Below are positions 26,451 through 39,261 of a DNA stretch of 64,000 nt, piece after piece (positions within the stretch are counted from its first letter, which is position 1; every line of letters starts with the position of its first letter). The notes below the pieces were generated by a model. It saw nothing but the letters and a program-made list of their open reading frames with translations. It made no database searches and had not been told where the DNA came from. Source of the DNA: Viscum album (lineage: Eukaryota; Streptophyta; Magnoliopsida; Santalales; Viscaceae). The position numbers and the translations under genes are program-made. The stretch lies in assembly GCA_963277665.1 (NCBI GenBank), contig OY728143.1, positions 537,326,394 to 537,390,393 of the forward strand, read 5' to 3'.

Positions 26451-26539
26451 AGAGATGAGCATACAGAGTACGGTGACCTTGTAGCAGGCTGAGACCCGAT
26501 GACAGCTTATCCGATTCGATTCAAAGTTACTTGACTAGC

Positions 26540-26770
26540 CCAGTGGGGAGCGCTACAGTGTTGGTGTGATAGAACCATAGCGGCGGAGCACTACTATGTT
26601 GGGGTGGAAGACCTGCGGTACCCGACATAAGGATTACCTCTGTAGGCTATTAAGGGATGCGCTACTATGTTGGGGTGGTAGACCCATGGCGGGAAGCGTT
26701 ACTGTGTTGGGGCGACAGACCCACTGTACATGACCGGAGGAGTACCGCAGTAGTCTAAGGTTAGTGAGTA
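26540..26770 (+). repeat. Minisatellite in LTR of E
   Basis: Imperfect copies of ctactatgttggggtggtag, alternating with gacccatggcggg-like and aggagtacc-like phrases. Related copies lie at 31735-31930 in the other LTR. Confidence 0.65.
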
Positions 26771-27545
26771 GCACATCGGAGTAGTGACAGGAATACTGTA
26801 CTCAACAGAGGAGGAGTTCTCCAACAGCCATGGTTTCAATATCATGAATAAAATACGGGTTTGAGTGGAGTCAATGACCTTTGTCTTTTCCTCATGATTG
26901 ATATGGGTTACATGATAACATAAGTATAATTATTGGCATATAACTTAGTAAATACTATCTGTTGAGATCTATATTTTCGGTTTATCCTTGTTGGATTTGG
27001 TGAGTCCATGAGGGTCTCGTGGTCCCTACTGAGTATCGTTATACTCAACCCTACACGGGATATGCCTGCACATCGTTGTGTGGGATGCCGACGACGGACA
27101 TTGCTGACTGAGGCAGAGTGTTTGAGGATTGGATGGTACCTGGAGGTGGACACACAGTGTGATGACACAAAGATCAGGCCAATAGACATGGAGTGTGGAG
27201 GAGGACATCTGTACCTACCCTTTAGTTAGGAACCCGAAGGATGATCCAGGAGCTGCTTCACCATTCAACTATTTGTATTTTCAGTTGTACTTTCTTCGAG
27301 TGGTAGCTTTAACTTTCTGTTGTGCTTGTATTTCTGGACCATTTTTACTTTCAGTGCCCTTGTTATACTGATTTACATAGTGTTTTCTTCCTCTTTTTCC
27401 CTGGTTTTGTGTGTTTACATTTTATAAAGGAAATGCATTCCTAGTTCAAGGGAATCACGCATTTGGTGCTAGTCGCCAGCCCCTGGCCTATTGAAGGAAA
27501 GCTTGTGGTGGTCACGATGCGGGCCCTGGGGGACATGTAGTGAAA

Positions 27546-27829
27546 AATTGGTATCACAAGAGTCAGGTCTACAGTATAACTCAGGACTCTAATCATTATT
27601 TTCTGTGAAGCAATATTTTTAAGGGTACCGAGTGTGGTCCTCGGTTCAGGGAGTCTAGTGTCGGTCTGTTGGCTGACATATCCATACAACAGGACCCTGA
27701 CTTCAGATTTCTGTCTCAGTGCACGAATACACTGATTTCCTGTGTTTTTCCAAAAGTTTTCTTTATGTCATCTCAAACCAGGCCAGCTCACCAGGTACAA
27801 AACATTTGACTGTGTCACATCTATTTACT
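27546..27829 (+). other. Primer site and leader of element E
   Basis: Ttggtatcacaagag at 27548-27562 abuts the LTR and keeps the first eight bases (tggtatca) of the initiator tRNA-Met complement. The leader up to the presumed gag start is about 280 bp. Confidence 0.75.
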
Positions 27830-28560
27830 ATGCCTCCATGTAGAAAGTTAGTTGGAATTCCGGGAGAGTACCCAATGACATCCCACTAAGAGAGAAGGCT
27901 CTGGTGAAGGGCCCCTTTATAATGTTGGCACCTTCAGGTGGTGTACCAGCATCACCCCCACTAGTTGGGTAGTAGATTCCACCAGCCGTACTAGAGGATG
28001 GTGCACGCCGACAAAGAGCGTTTCACAAGTTATAGGGGTTGATGCCTCTGAGGTTACGAGGTGAGACAGATTCCCAGGAAGCTGAGGTCTGGCTGGAGGC
28101 GATTGATAAAGTTTTCCACGTAGTTGAGACACTAATAGAGTAGATGGTGATCTTAGCGGCTATTATTTTTCAGTGAGTGACCATGAGGATGGTATGCATA
28201 GTGATGAGGCTTTGGTACGTGGACCAATGCCTAGGTTAGTACCTTCGGGTAGGGTGCGATCTATATCACTACCTATTGGTCAGCACTTACAACCGGCAAT
28301 ACCGGTAGATGAAACATGTAGGCTTAGCGCCTTACACATTTTTCATCTTCAGATACCCCCCAGGATCCAAGGTAATCCCACCTCACAAGCGGTTGAGGAC
28401 TGGCTTGAGGAGGTGGTTTAGAGTTTTCTAGAGCCTATACGTCTTCAGCAAGATGACATGTCGGTAGCTGAGTATTCATCGAGGCATACCGATCATTCCG
28501 GGTACTCGATAAATACAATACAATCAGTGCTTTGGTGCTCAGACTACTGTGCAAGGTGAG
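27830..28560 (+). pseudogene. Gag remnant of element E (N-terminal part)
   Basis: The presumed start at 27830 reads MPPCRKLVGIPGEY. A later open piece, 28173-28421, contains IPPRIQGNPTSQAVEDWLEE, which fits the gag capsid motif of plant gypsy elements (PPxFxG, then AExWLE). It is followed by a piece readable as QQDDMSVAEYSSRH, comparable to the H gag segment around RDDESAGTYEANF. Stops interrupt the frame repeatedly. No zinc knuckle was found, so gag is cut before its end. Confidence 0.7.
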
Positions 28561-29030
28561 TTTAAAGGACATCTGAGCCAACAAAATTCCTCTATGAATT
28601 TATACTTATGATAGGGTGCTAGAGAGAACCTTTGTGGCTGTTATGTGTCTTGTACTTTGAGCTGTGTTAATAAAAGACATGTGTACTTGTGATGTTTGCT
28701 TTCTAGCCCTTTGTGTGGTTAATAATAAGAGGTTCTGGTTAAAACTATTGATTGACCCTCACTTTTGAGATTCCTACTGGAGGAGACCCAGTGACTACAT
28801 ACTGATACCAACAGTGTGAATCAACCCTTGGAGGTGAGAGTGACAGTTGGAAATCTTGGTAGTGGCGTTGAGGCCTTACAATGTCGTCCATGGCATGAAA
28901 TAGTACCGTTCATGTCCAGATTGACTGTATTAGAAAAAGAACATGGTTCATCCAGTGGATGAGACCAGATTTCTGTTATCAGAAAAGGAGAAATCTTAGC
29001 TGCACTTGTAGGACCAGAGATGGTTCGGGC
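28561..29030 (+). other. Unassigned interior of element E
   Basis: Lies between the gag remnant and the pol end. No domain was recognised. The deletion that removed most of pol must fall in or beside this stretch. Confidence 0.4.
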
Positions 29031-29530
29031 TATGATGGAGAAAGTGCAGATCATACAGGAGTGGATGAAGACTACACAGAGCTGAAAGAAGTCCTATGCT
29101 GATAGGATACAAAGACCACTGGAGTTTGAGGATGGTGACCACATATTCTTACAGGTTTCATCTTGACGAGGTATAAGGAAATATGGCCAAGGTGGCATGT
29201 TATCTCCATGATTCATCGTACCATTACAGGTCCTCAGCAGGGTAGGTGTGGTGGCTTTCTGCCTAGCCCTTCCACTTCAGTTGCATCGGGTTCACGACGT
29301 CATCCACATATCTCAGCAAGAAGATGTGTGCATGACATATCCATCATCATCGACCATAGGACGACATTCATGGAGGTTCCAGTAGAGAAACAGGATCGAC
29401 AGAAACTGGTCCTGCATGGACGGTCGATTAATCTGGTGTGCGTTCATTGGCAGCACGAGAATCTCTAGTATATCACATGGGAGCGGGAGGCTCAGATACG
29501 TGCTCACTACCCTCTTTTGTTTCCCTAGTG
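29031..29530 (+). pseudogene. C-terminal pol remnant of element E (integrase end and chromodomain)
   Basis: Split over frames, the translation gives KSYADRIQRPLEFEDGD, comparable to the H segment [17 protein letters not shown]. Then come a GPY/F-like part, VHDVIHIS (H: VHDVFHVS), and a chromodomain-like tail with QKLVLHGRSINLVCVHWQHE and WEREAQIRAHYPLLF. The tail matches the position of H residues 1117-1167. Stops and shifts make it inactive. A chromodomain directs integrase to chromatin marks in this group. Confidence 0.8.
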
Positions 29531-29575
29531 TTTGTTGTAGCTTTACTGAGACGTAAATACCTGAGGTTTGGGTAA

Positions 29576-32500
29576 TGTAAAGACTTGGAAATTTAATGGA
29601 ATTTTTTTTCATAATTTCTTTGAAATTTTACAAGTCCCTAGTTTCTGACGGCACCTGATTCCGAGGCCCGGTGTGCCCGGAATAATTTTCTGAAGCATTT
29701 TTATGCTTAAATTAACGCACATAAGCCTTTTATTTATGGAAGTTGGTTATTTCCTCCCAAGGGGAGTTAGAAGTTGGTCCCACACCCACTTAACCTCCCA
29801 TCAGAGGATATTTGTGAGGTGGGGACCACACGAATCCCTAAACCATTCATCTCCCTTAACTCCCTTAAACCCCCATTTAACTCCCCTTCATTAATTATTA
29901 ACAACTTTCCCTCATTTAAATGGATGGAGCCTTTTCACATTCCACCCTCTTCATTAATGTGCCAACCTTAACAAATTAATTGAGGACCCTTAATTAATTT
30001 ATTAATTTTAAATAGCATGGCTTATCAATTTAAATTGGGGGAATCCTTAATAGAATTTTCTCTTGGAAAATATTGTGATGGGAAACCTATGGAAAATTTA
30101 AAAGAGAGATTTAATCTTCCATGAAGAATGACGTCTTCTTCAACGAAGAACGCCGATACCATCAAAGAACGATGATGTGCCTTATCTTCTTCTTCCTCCA
30201 CATCATGGGATGAGACACCACCATGGGGAACGTCGCCAATGACGATGAATCTTCCTCTGATGTCCACAGAATCGACACAGATCATCTGCGAAGCCCGACC
30301 ACCGCGACGTTCGTCTTCTGCGGTTCGACGATGTGCGGTGTCTTTTCGAGGTTGGGGGTTGTTTTCTTTGTATAATTCTATTTATGTGAATTATACCCTC
30401 AAAGTTGGGCGATTAATTGTCATGTTATTATTTAAACCACTAAAACAGTGGGTAAGGACTAACGAACAAGTCCAGACCCATCGTCGTATCATTCTTGATG
30501 CGCGGAATGTTTGACGACGATTAAATAGGTCTTCAACGATGAATTGAAGCCATCGCAGTGATGTGCGTGTCCCAAGAGAGCCGCAGGCACATATGGTGTT
30601 TAAAACAGACCACCAGAGTGTGTTCGGTGGTCCGCGGAAGGTGGTGGAAGCGCACTGCTGGAGCAGACCGCCGCGGCTCAGCGGCGGCGGTGGTGGAACC
30701 AGAATGGCTTTTCCATTCCAGATAAGGAGGGGCACAACTTAATGCTGTACCTGGGGGACGTCGCGCCCTCTGCGCTCAGCCATATCGCCGAGCCAGTGCC
30801 CCCTCGGCTGGGCCGGGGTAGGCTATGTGGGCTCGGCCCTGCCGATGGGCCTGAGCCATGCACTATTGAGCGGGGCCGCCCCCAACCAGGCCGGACTGGG
30901 ACCCGGTTCGGGTTGACCCGGTTCGGGCCGACCCAGGGTTGGTGGGGTCGGGTCGGAATGGGGCCATACCCCCCTTTTTCCGACCAGATTCATTTAAACG
31001 ACGGTAACCTGAGCTACATACCTCTAATTGATGCACCGTCATTTGCATAGGATTCCTTGGATCGAGATGGTCGTTTCGGTATATTACACTCAAGGTTTCG
31101 GCGAAGTTTGGGTATGACCGAGTTGGTTAGAACCCGGAACCAACCGGGCCTACGGAGCGGAAATGCTAATAACATAAGGACCGGACATCCGATTGATGTG
31201 CCTTCAATTGAGTTGGATTCCTTCTGATGAGAAGAATCTTTTGGAATTTTACACTTGAGGTTCAGACACAGTTGTAGTATGGCCGGGTTGTTTTTGTCTT
31301 AAAAACTAACATGGCCCCTTGAACGGAAAAGCCAATAACTCTCAGACCGGAAGTCTGTTTGATGAACCGTCAGGGACGTTAGTAATATCATTGAGAAACA
31401 GTCCCTTTTAGTATAACCCATGGGATTTCAGGGTACCGATGAGATGCTTTCGGGTTGGTTCATTCATGAAACCAACCAAGACCCCAAGAGAAAATGGCTA
31501 ATAACTCACAGACCGGGCGTTCGATTGATACTCTGTTTGTTTCGTTGAGACCCCTATGACGAGGTGATTCTTTGAGATACTTCTTCATGGGACTTCATGG
31601 ACCATGGAGTGTCAAAAATTATCTTTTGGGGAGAGTCCTCCCGGAGATGAGCATACAGAGTACGGTGACCTTGTAGTTGGATGAGACCTGATGACTGCTT
31701 GTCTGATTCGATTCGGAGTGACTTGACTAGCCCAGTGGGGATCGCTACTATGCTGGGGCTACTGTGTTGGGTTGCTGACCCATGGTACTCGACAGAAGGA
31801 GTACCTCTGTAGGCTATTAGGGGGTGTTCCACTGTGTTGGGGCAGCATACCCATGGCAGGAAGTGCTACTGTGTTAGGGAGATAGACCCGCAGTACTCGA
31901 CAGAAGGAGTACCTCAACAGTCTATGTTTAGTGAGTAACACCTCAGATTCATGACATGAATACTGTGCTTGACAAAAGAGTAGTTCTCAAGCAGTCATGG
32001 TTTCAAAATCATGAATAAAATCCTAGTTTGAGATGAGTCAATGACTTTTGTGTTTTCCTCATGATTTAGATGGGTTACTTGATAACATAGGTATATGTAT
32101 GGGTATATACCTAAGTAAAGGTTATCTGTTGAGATATTTATTTGTGGTTTATCCTTGTTAGATTTTTTGAGACCATTCGGGTGTCAGGGTCCCTACTGAG
32201 TATCATTATATTCACCCCTACACAGGCTTTGCTCGCACCTCGTTGTGTAGGATGCATGCGACGCACAACGCTGACCGAGGTAGAGTGTACGAGGACTGGA
32301 CGGTACCAGAAGGTGTACACTCATCGTGAAGGCACACAGAGCAGACCAATGGACGTGGAGTGCTGAGGAGGACATCTGTACCTACCCTTTAGGTAGGAAC
32401 TTGGAGGACGATCGAGGAGCTTCTTTACCATTCAGCGGTTTGTCTTTTCAGATGTACATTCTTTCAGTTGTATCTGAACCTTTCTGTTGGGATTGTGTTT

Positions 32501-32712
32501 CCAGGCACTATGTTCTTTCAGCACACTTGTTATACTGCTTTACATATTTTTTTCTTCCTATTTTTCTCTGGTTTTGTGTGTTTAGGTTTTATAAAGGCAA
32601 TGTCTTCCTAGTTCTAGGGAATCACGCCTTTGGTGCTAGTCGCCAGCCCCTGGACTATAGAAGGCGGGCTTGGGTTAGTCATGATGCGGGCCCTGGTGGA
32701 CAGGTCGTGACA
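29576..32712 (+). repeat. 3' LTR of element E (3137 bp)
   Basis: Collinear with 23700-27545 except that the first repeat array (about 700 bp) is missing: sequence equivalent to about 23850 is followed directly by the equivalent of about 24550, near 29730. The block near 29645 has ggcacctg where the other LTR has the palindrome cacgtg. A GC-rich island lies at 30600-30980, four about-166-bp units at 31005-31610, and a minisatellite at 31735-31930. Confidence 0.9.
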
Positions 32713-32867
32713 GGATAGATTTAATATCTTCCTTGAATTAAGAATATTATGTTCCATATCTCAAAATACACAAAACTATTATGGCCTCCAGTTTGTGATT
32801 GTTTAGTGTAGTGAATATTAATATAAAAATATGTAATATCCATGTTTGAAAATCCTATATCTCTATA
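32713..32867 (+). repeat. Right LTR of element C, end fragment
   Basis: After the ggata duplication (32713-32717), the sequence ttgaattaagaatattatgt matches the left LTR of C near 16805, and tgaaaatcc, then tctctata, matches 16920-16939. The LTR ends at about 32867. Confidence 0.75.
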
Positions 32868-33112
32868 ATAAATATTAGTTCAATATAGTTTTATTTTTGT
32901 TAGGTTATCTTATTTTTATTTATCTAATTACCCCAACATAGTAAATACTTTTTAATGGTTCATATATTGAATGTCGATAACTAGAGCATATCACCAAAAA
33001 GTGTCAATCTAGGAGTCAATTTTAGAATAATTATCATAACCCATGTGTTGATTGAGTTAGTACCCCCGCCATATTTATTATTTTTATTACCCCTAGGTTC
33101 AACCATTCTAGA
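32868..33112 (-). pseudogene. Gag N-terminus of element D
   Basis: On the minus strand a frame starting near 33112 reads MVEPRGNKNNKYGGG, in the same place relative to leader and LTR as the H gag opening MAGTRRNRVN. It runs toward 32868, where element C interrupts it; the other side of the break is 1-1164. The open frame at 32981-33163 starts slightly upstream of this point and stops after about 45 further codons. Confidence 0.65.
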
Positions 33113-33301
33113 TTTTACATCTACTTCTTTGGAGGTAGGGATTCCATTTCTGGGAAACCACAAAACATTAATTTTAAAAAATTGATGGATTTTATCCCAA
33201 ATTTATAATTATCCCTCTATTTTCAGTGATGTTTTCTCATCCAGATACCCATCAATCAACATAATAATCCTAAAAAATGACTAAAATATACTTTGATACC
33301 A
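33113..33301 (-). other. Leader and primer site of element D
   Basis: The plus-strand phrase gggaaaccacaaaacatt (about 33156) matches the leader of H (aggaaaccacataattc, about 59946). Tttgatacca at 33292-33301 is the minus-strand primer site tggtatcaaa and abuts the LTR. Hence the LTR at 33302 acts as the 5' LTR for the interior on its left. Confidence 0.75.
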
Positions 33302-36300
33302 TATGAGATTCCCAACACAACACTCCTTGGTATAGTAAAAAGATCAAAATCATTAAAAACATTTCTTATTAGAAAGTGAGATGACCCATGGAAAACATAC
33401 AATTATTTTTCGAATATAATCAGTACCTCTAAAAAACAATCTCACAATCATGAGAAACTTTTGGTTTCTTAAATCTAATAAATTTCTACACAATCATATT
33501 TTTTTTGAGATCTCGTTCATGGATTTACATAAAATCACACCATACTAGATCCACTAATAGACATATACTAGTCTATAACAATTTTCAATACCATAGGAAT
33601 AAAACATAAGAAATGGGCATGTTCAAATACTCAATAATTGAAAAAAATAACCAGTCCTCATTGCTTAGATCACATGAATAATGGATAATAAGATTAAATG
33701 GGACATATCTTATAAAAATAATATAGAACAACAATATTTATTCCTAATAAATGATGGAGGGAAAAGTAGTCTAGATTTACCAGACATAGACAATTTCAAA
33801 TGAATGAGGGATCAAAAAATGATAAACATGGTCCTTAGAGAATAATTAAAATAATATTATGTAGAAATAAAACATTACATTAAAATATAGTATAAATAGG
33901 ATCATAAGAACCAAAAGATGCCTCATGAAACCATACATGGTGGATTAGATATAAAAAAATTATGAATCATTTCTGAATTAGGATTTATAATCCAAAAACA
34001 AATTAGTGGAATAGGATTCCCAAATGTATAAACCATGAGTTACTTAGGTTTTCGAAACATATAACTAATTTCTGAAATAGATTTCTAAAACATAGGACAC
34101 ATTAGTATCTCATGTTACATTTAATCAAAACCAATATAATGGAGGGTTATATAGGTCCCCAACCATCAGTATATAGACCTATGTGTGACATAAGATGTAA
34201 ATAACTCTTCCCATTATGAAACACCATTGAAAGAAAATGTGTTTTACATCTTTTAAATATAGTACCAAATAAAAGGGATTTAGGGAATATATTAAATAAT
34301 GAAAAATTAAATCACCCAAAAGAAGTATTTATTGAATGAATTTATAAATATTATTTCACAAAACATAACTCCATATGATTTATTTATTTTAAATTGTAAT
34401 TTGAAAGAGAATCCATGAAAAAGGGATTTTAGAAAACATTTATTAACATCATAATTAAAGGAAAAAATTATAAATATATTTTAATAATAATTTGGAAGAA
34501 GGCATCACATTTTTTCTAAAAAACCATTTTAAAAGAAATAGAAATAAAATAACCTTTCAAAAAAATTGAGTTTCTTTCCCCTGGAAATGTTATGTAGAAG
34601 ATAATAATAGAAAATGGAATGGGAAATCATTTATAATATTTTGGAAAATACATATATATAAACCATTATACAATAATATAGTGAAATATTTTTTTAGAGG
34701 AGGTATTCTAAAAATAAAACATATTATAATTTCCCAGATAACTAATGTTAATATTATTTGAATAATTGAGTTTAGATATGGGAGAAAAAGATAAAATTTT
34801 GATTGAAAGGGATTTATTCATAATGACGTAATATGTTATGAAGAAAAAATATATTAAACATAATTTGGTAAAAAAATATAGAGGAATTTAATTATAATAT
34901 AATCATATAATATAATAGATATATCTTTTAAATTGTTTTGGAAGATGAAAAATTATGACTAAAAAAGATGTTTAATTAAGAAAACCCCTTTCAAACATCA
35001 AAATTGTGAAGTAGTTGTGATAATAAAGGGATTTTATAATTGTTAAATGTATATACTTAAAACAGTAAGATTATAAAGAATAATTTTTTAATATAGTATA
35101 ATAGAAACAATATATAATAATAAAGTTCATGAATAATGATTATAACACAATAAATGAATATCGAATTAAGAAACAACCTTTCTGATTTTATAACATTTGA
35201 ATAAAAATATTTTAAAATAGAAAACATGAAATGAAACATTATAGAAGATGAATAAATTGGTTATCATGATATAATTCATTAGATATGGAACTGATACATC
35301 AAATTTAATAAAATGTGCATAATAAAAAATAGATCTAAAATATAAAAATTTGAGATAAACCCCTTACCTTTTTCTTCAGGCATATAAAAAATTGATTAAA
35401 TATTATTTATCACGAACATAAAAATCTCTATATAGTATTTCATAACCATGTCCATATCTATTAAATTTACCACAATTAAATAAAAACCAGTTTTATACTT
35501 TTATTAGTTATTTATAATTTATTTTCTTTATTAGACACTAAACGATTTTAATTGTTTTGTGCATATTTTAAAATATTGATGCCAATTATATTAATTTGAT
35601 AAAAATTTAGAAATTAATATGTTATTAATGGAAATTAATTAGATTATTTAAAATTACTTATAAATATTTATTTGTGTTCCGTGATAATATTCTTAATTAT
35701 TCATGATGAAGAAATTAGTGATGAGCTTGTTCCAAAAATTATTTATGAATGAATTGGTATCTTAAATAATTTTTAAATATTTATATAATTGATCCAAAAA
35801 GTTAAATAAAATATTTTTTAAAAATAATATTTTATTTCTTCAACTACTATATTCTAGGAACCATCCATTTTGGTTGATGACGTTAAATGTACCATGTCGG
35901 TCCATGGAGGAGGCAATCTGTACATACACATGAGAGAAAATTTTATTTCCCCTATATTGGTAGAATGGTTGAAAATGATTTATATTTTTGAATCAGAAAT
36001 ATGTTATGAATATAATATTTATTAATTTAATAATTTTTTATAACTTTCTATATAAGGTTGTTTTGGAATACAATATAAGTTGCTTCATAGAGGTGGTATT
36101 CCTCACATATGGAAAAATAATGATCTTAATATTCTAAGGGAAAGGGTGGAATGTGTATAATAATTATTCATGCAGAATAATAAAAATAATCATATTAGAA
36201 ATACTAATTTTATTATATAAAATATAAAAAATTATGTTTGGAATATAATGATAGAGAATAAAATATTCTAGGTAATTATTAGTACTCACCTAAGGATCTT

Positions 36301-37332
36301 GACATTTAACTTGGAGAAATTAAATGAAATAAAGGACATAAGGATATTACTTTCATAAAGGGGATAAAAAATTGGTTATAGATCTATGAGAATTAAAATT
36401 GTTATATTTTTAAGAGAAATTGAAATTTTACAGTATAGGTAATGGGGTAGTTGAAGTCCCCTTTTATAAGTGAGATGACTAGATTTTTTGTAATAATATA
36501 ATATGACAAGTTACTATTAAAAGAGATATGTGGAATTTCAAAAAATACCAAACTAAATTTTGACTTATGGATACTTGGATTAAAGAAACATACAAAAACG
36601 TTTTTATTAATGTAAAATATTAGTTATGTTTCGAAATTTTTCGATATGAGTATTATAAATACAAATTTTCATTTTGAAATATATATTTTTATTTTTAAAT
36701 CTTTTTCATAAAATATTATATATATGTTTTATTATGAAAATATCATAAAGGTTATAATATTTTAAAAATAAAAATTTTCACTTATAACATAGTATAGAAA
36801 CATGTAAGAACAAATAAAAAAATCATAAGTTACATGTAACATTATAAATCGAAAAATAAATATCACATTAAAATATTAATATTTAAAAATTAATATATTT
36901 ATTTTATAAATGTGGATGAAAAATTTCCTTAAAATTCCATTTATTAAAAAATGACATTTTATGTGTTAATATTATTTCTTTTCAATTTTTAATTTAAATA
37001 ATGTTTATATATTTATTCATATAATGTCAGTTCGTAAATAAAATTGAATTAAATTTATTAGGATAAAATATAAAACACATTAGGATATTTTTTATTGGAA
37101 GAAAAATACATTATAATATTAAATCATATTATTTATTTATCCTCTAAATGTGAATAACTTTAGTTTATTAAATTAAATTTTTTTTCTAATTGTTTTATTA
37201 AAGTTATAATTTTATTAATAACATTCATATGATATATTGCAGAAAGTTTATGTTTTGTTTTCAATGTCAATTAAGAAATTGATATATTATTTATTTAAAT
37301 GATTATATATCGTAAAATATTAGGGTGTCACA
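33302..37332 (-). repeat. LTR shared by D and D' (4031 bp)
   Basis: Starts tatgagattccc and ends agggtgtcaca on the plus strand, like the LTRs of G and H. Two dyad cassettes are present at about 35901-35934 (catgtcggtccatggagg, then gtacatacacatgag) and 36085-36112. It is AT-rich with no gene; the 60-codon frame at 35057-35239 is low-complexity and taken as chance. It has a primer site on its left and a polypurine tract on its right, so it belongs to two interiors. Confidence 0.75.
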
Positions 37333-37920
37333 TTCTCCCCCACTTAAATAAAACGATTTCCAGAATTTTTATGATCTCATACCATGAAGGGTAGATATAG
37401 TTAACCAAAAAATATAAATGACTGAAGATATATTTACATATTTACTTTATTTTTATTTTAATGAATCACAAAATCATGTTTTTCACAACCAAATGCATAA
37501 ATTTTTTTGATTACACTCAATTTCAAAGATATTTCATAGTCATCAATTCCCCAATTGGTTGATTATTATTTCACATGAAATTTGATTTCACTATTTTTAT
37601 AGAAAATATCATTTTTAAGTTGCAATATATTTTATCAAAAAAATGTATCAAAGGGAAGAATAATTAATAACATTATCCCAAACCTATATGTTGGATAGCA
37701 TAATCATACAACTTGATTTTTTGTTCTGTATCAAATAATTGGGATTCTAATTTAATGAGCTTAGAGAAATTTTGACATATAATAGGGTGCCTAGAATCAT
37801 ATTCCAACAATACATACACAACTATAGAGTGGAAAATAAGCATGAATTAACTAGCATGATCCACTTCAGATATTTTTAATGATAATTCCCTTTATTATTC
37901 CCTTACTGTGTGAGGTTACT
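37333..37920 (-). other. Polypurine tract and 3' end of interior D'
   Basis: On the minus strand a run like aagtgggggagaa abuts the LTR start tgtgacaccc. The next bases (acgatttccagaatttt on the plus strand) resemble the equivalent stretch of H (aatttcgccctcgaaattcg). Then similarity is lost. No pol domain was recognised: H has about 3.5 kb between this point and its zinc knuckles, D' only about 0.6 kb. Confidence 0.6.
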
Positions 37921-39261
37921 AATGCCCATAATCCTTAAAAGCCCTTATATTAGAGGATTTAAATTGGTAATGTTCTAGTTCCTTATATTTAAGACATTGA
38001 AATATTAGTGGCACTTTATGATGATGTTTATTTCCCTCCATTGAACTCTTAATTATTCACTAGAAATTAGTTTCTCAATGAAAACATTTACCACAAATAT
38101 AATATATTCCAGATCATTTGAGACATAACCCTTGGTGTTTCTTCCCACATTATTAACACATATGAAATTGAATCTTCGTTATTATACTATCATTATCACA
38201 TGAACTTCCATGATACTCTATCATTCTATTATTATTTTTGGAAATTAAATAATGTGTAAATTGATAATTTTTATACCTAATAAGATTATGTAAAAAATGG
38301 TTTTCACTCTATATATTATCACATTTGGTTTTCTATTGGTAGAATAATTTCATTTCCCATCTCAATATTTGTTTACATGGAACCTCATAGCTCAATCCTT
38401 TAATAAAATGAAAATTAGTTTACCAGAGTATTGAGAAATGGTCATTATAATATAATTATCACAAATATTCTAATAAAAAATAAACAATGAAATTTATTAC
38501 AATTAAAAACCATTAGGTTTGTTTTTAGTAAAAAATAATCACTCCCGATTCAGTAGTAGTTTATTTAAATCAAGTCTCTAATGCTTTGAACATGATTGTA
38601 GTTCCCCAAACGCAGTAAGCCCAAAAAAAGTTTCCAATACAATTACATTTTAATGATGATAATGAAATTCATCATTATGGCAAATATTTTTATTAGTATT
38701 CTTAAACTCGATACATATAAGAGTATAATATTACAACTGATCAAAAAATAATTTTGTATTTTGATGATAACATCATCCCGCTTATCATTTCCTTAAATAT
38801 ATTTGATATCACACTTCAAAAAATCATATAGAAAGGTTTAAAAATACTGATGAAGTCATGTTATCAATTAGGGAAAATTATATCTGAATGAAAAATAAAT
38901 CAATGAAAATAGAAAATATGGCGAGGTAATAATTGAGGAAACATAAAATTTAATTAATAAAACAAGATTAAAGTGCGTAAATAATATAGAAATGTAAATA
39001 ACTAAAAAAAATTCCATTCAAATATCTAGATAAGGAATAATATATATAAAAAGGAAAATAATTGAAAATCATGCCATATAGTAGATGAAACTATAATTAA
39101 ATGCATCTATATATATGTCAATTAAAAATATCATCGATAAATAAAAATTGAATGTAAGTTTAGGAAATTCTTTACTATTTGAGGCCATATTTATAAGGTA
39201 CAAGGTAGTTTTACCTTCAAAACCATTCACAAGGAAATTTATAATATACTGGTTAAAAAAT
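37921..39261 (-). pseudogene. Gag remnant of D' with zinc-knuckle traces
   Basis: Minus-strand sequence near 37965-38015 reads CLKYKELEHY, aligned with the H knuckle [10 protein letters not shown] (one Cys changed to Tyr). The minus strand at about 38120-38160 (tgtgttaataatgtgggaag) aligns with the first H knuckle. So gag lies directly behind the shortened 3' region and pol is missing between them. The rest, to 39261, would be gag and leader but is too decayed to read. Element F interrupts it at 39262. Confidence 0.6.

Larger units (their letters stand above)
23700..27545 (+). repeat. 5' LTR of element E (3846 bp)
   Basis: Starts tataaagacccaaaaattt and ends ggacatgtagtgaaa, matching the other copy (tgtaaagacttgg to ggacaggtcgtgaca). 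In order it holds a conserved block around 23770-23820 (tctgacggcacgtgattcc, containing cacgtg), an array of about 170-bp units, a segment rich in short proline-like frames (24559-24789), a GC-rich island, a second array, a minisatellite, and an end region with a ttttataaagg sequence. It is about 700 bp longer than the other copy because that copy lacks the first array. Confidence 0.9.
23700..32712 (+). mobile_element. Element E: Ty3/gypsy chromovirus with deleted interior
   Basis: LTR (23700-27545), primer site, 2.0-kb interior, LTR (29576-32712), with a perfect 5-bp duplication, inserted in the right LTR of C. The interior keeps only the gag start and the integrase end with the chromodomain; protease, reverse transcriptase and RNase H are absent. 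Base composition is much richer in G+C than the surrounding elements. Element F is a relative: it shares the LTR start region, the about 170-bp units, and the segment gtgctagtcgcca near the LTR end. Confidence 0.9.
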
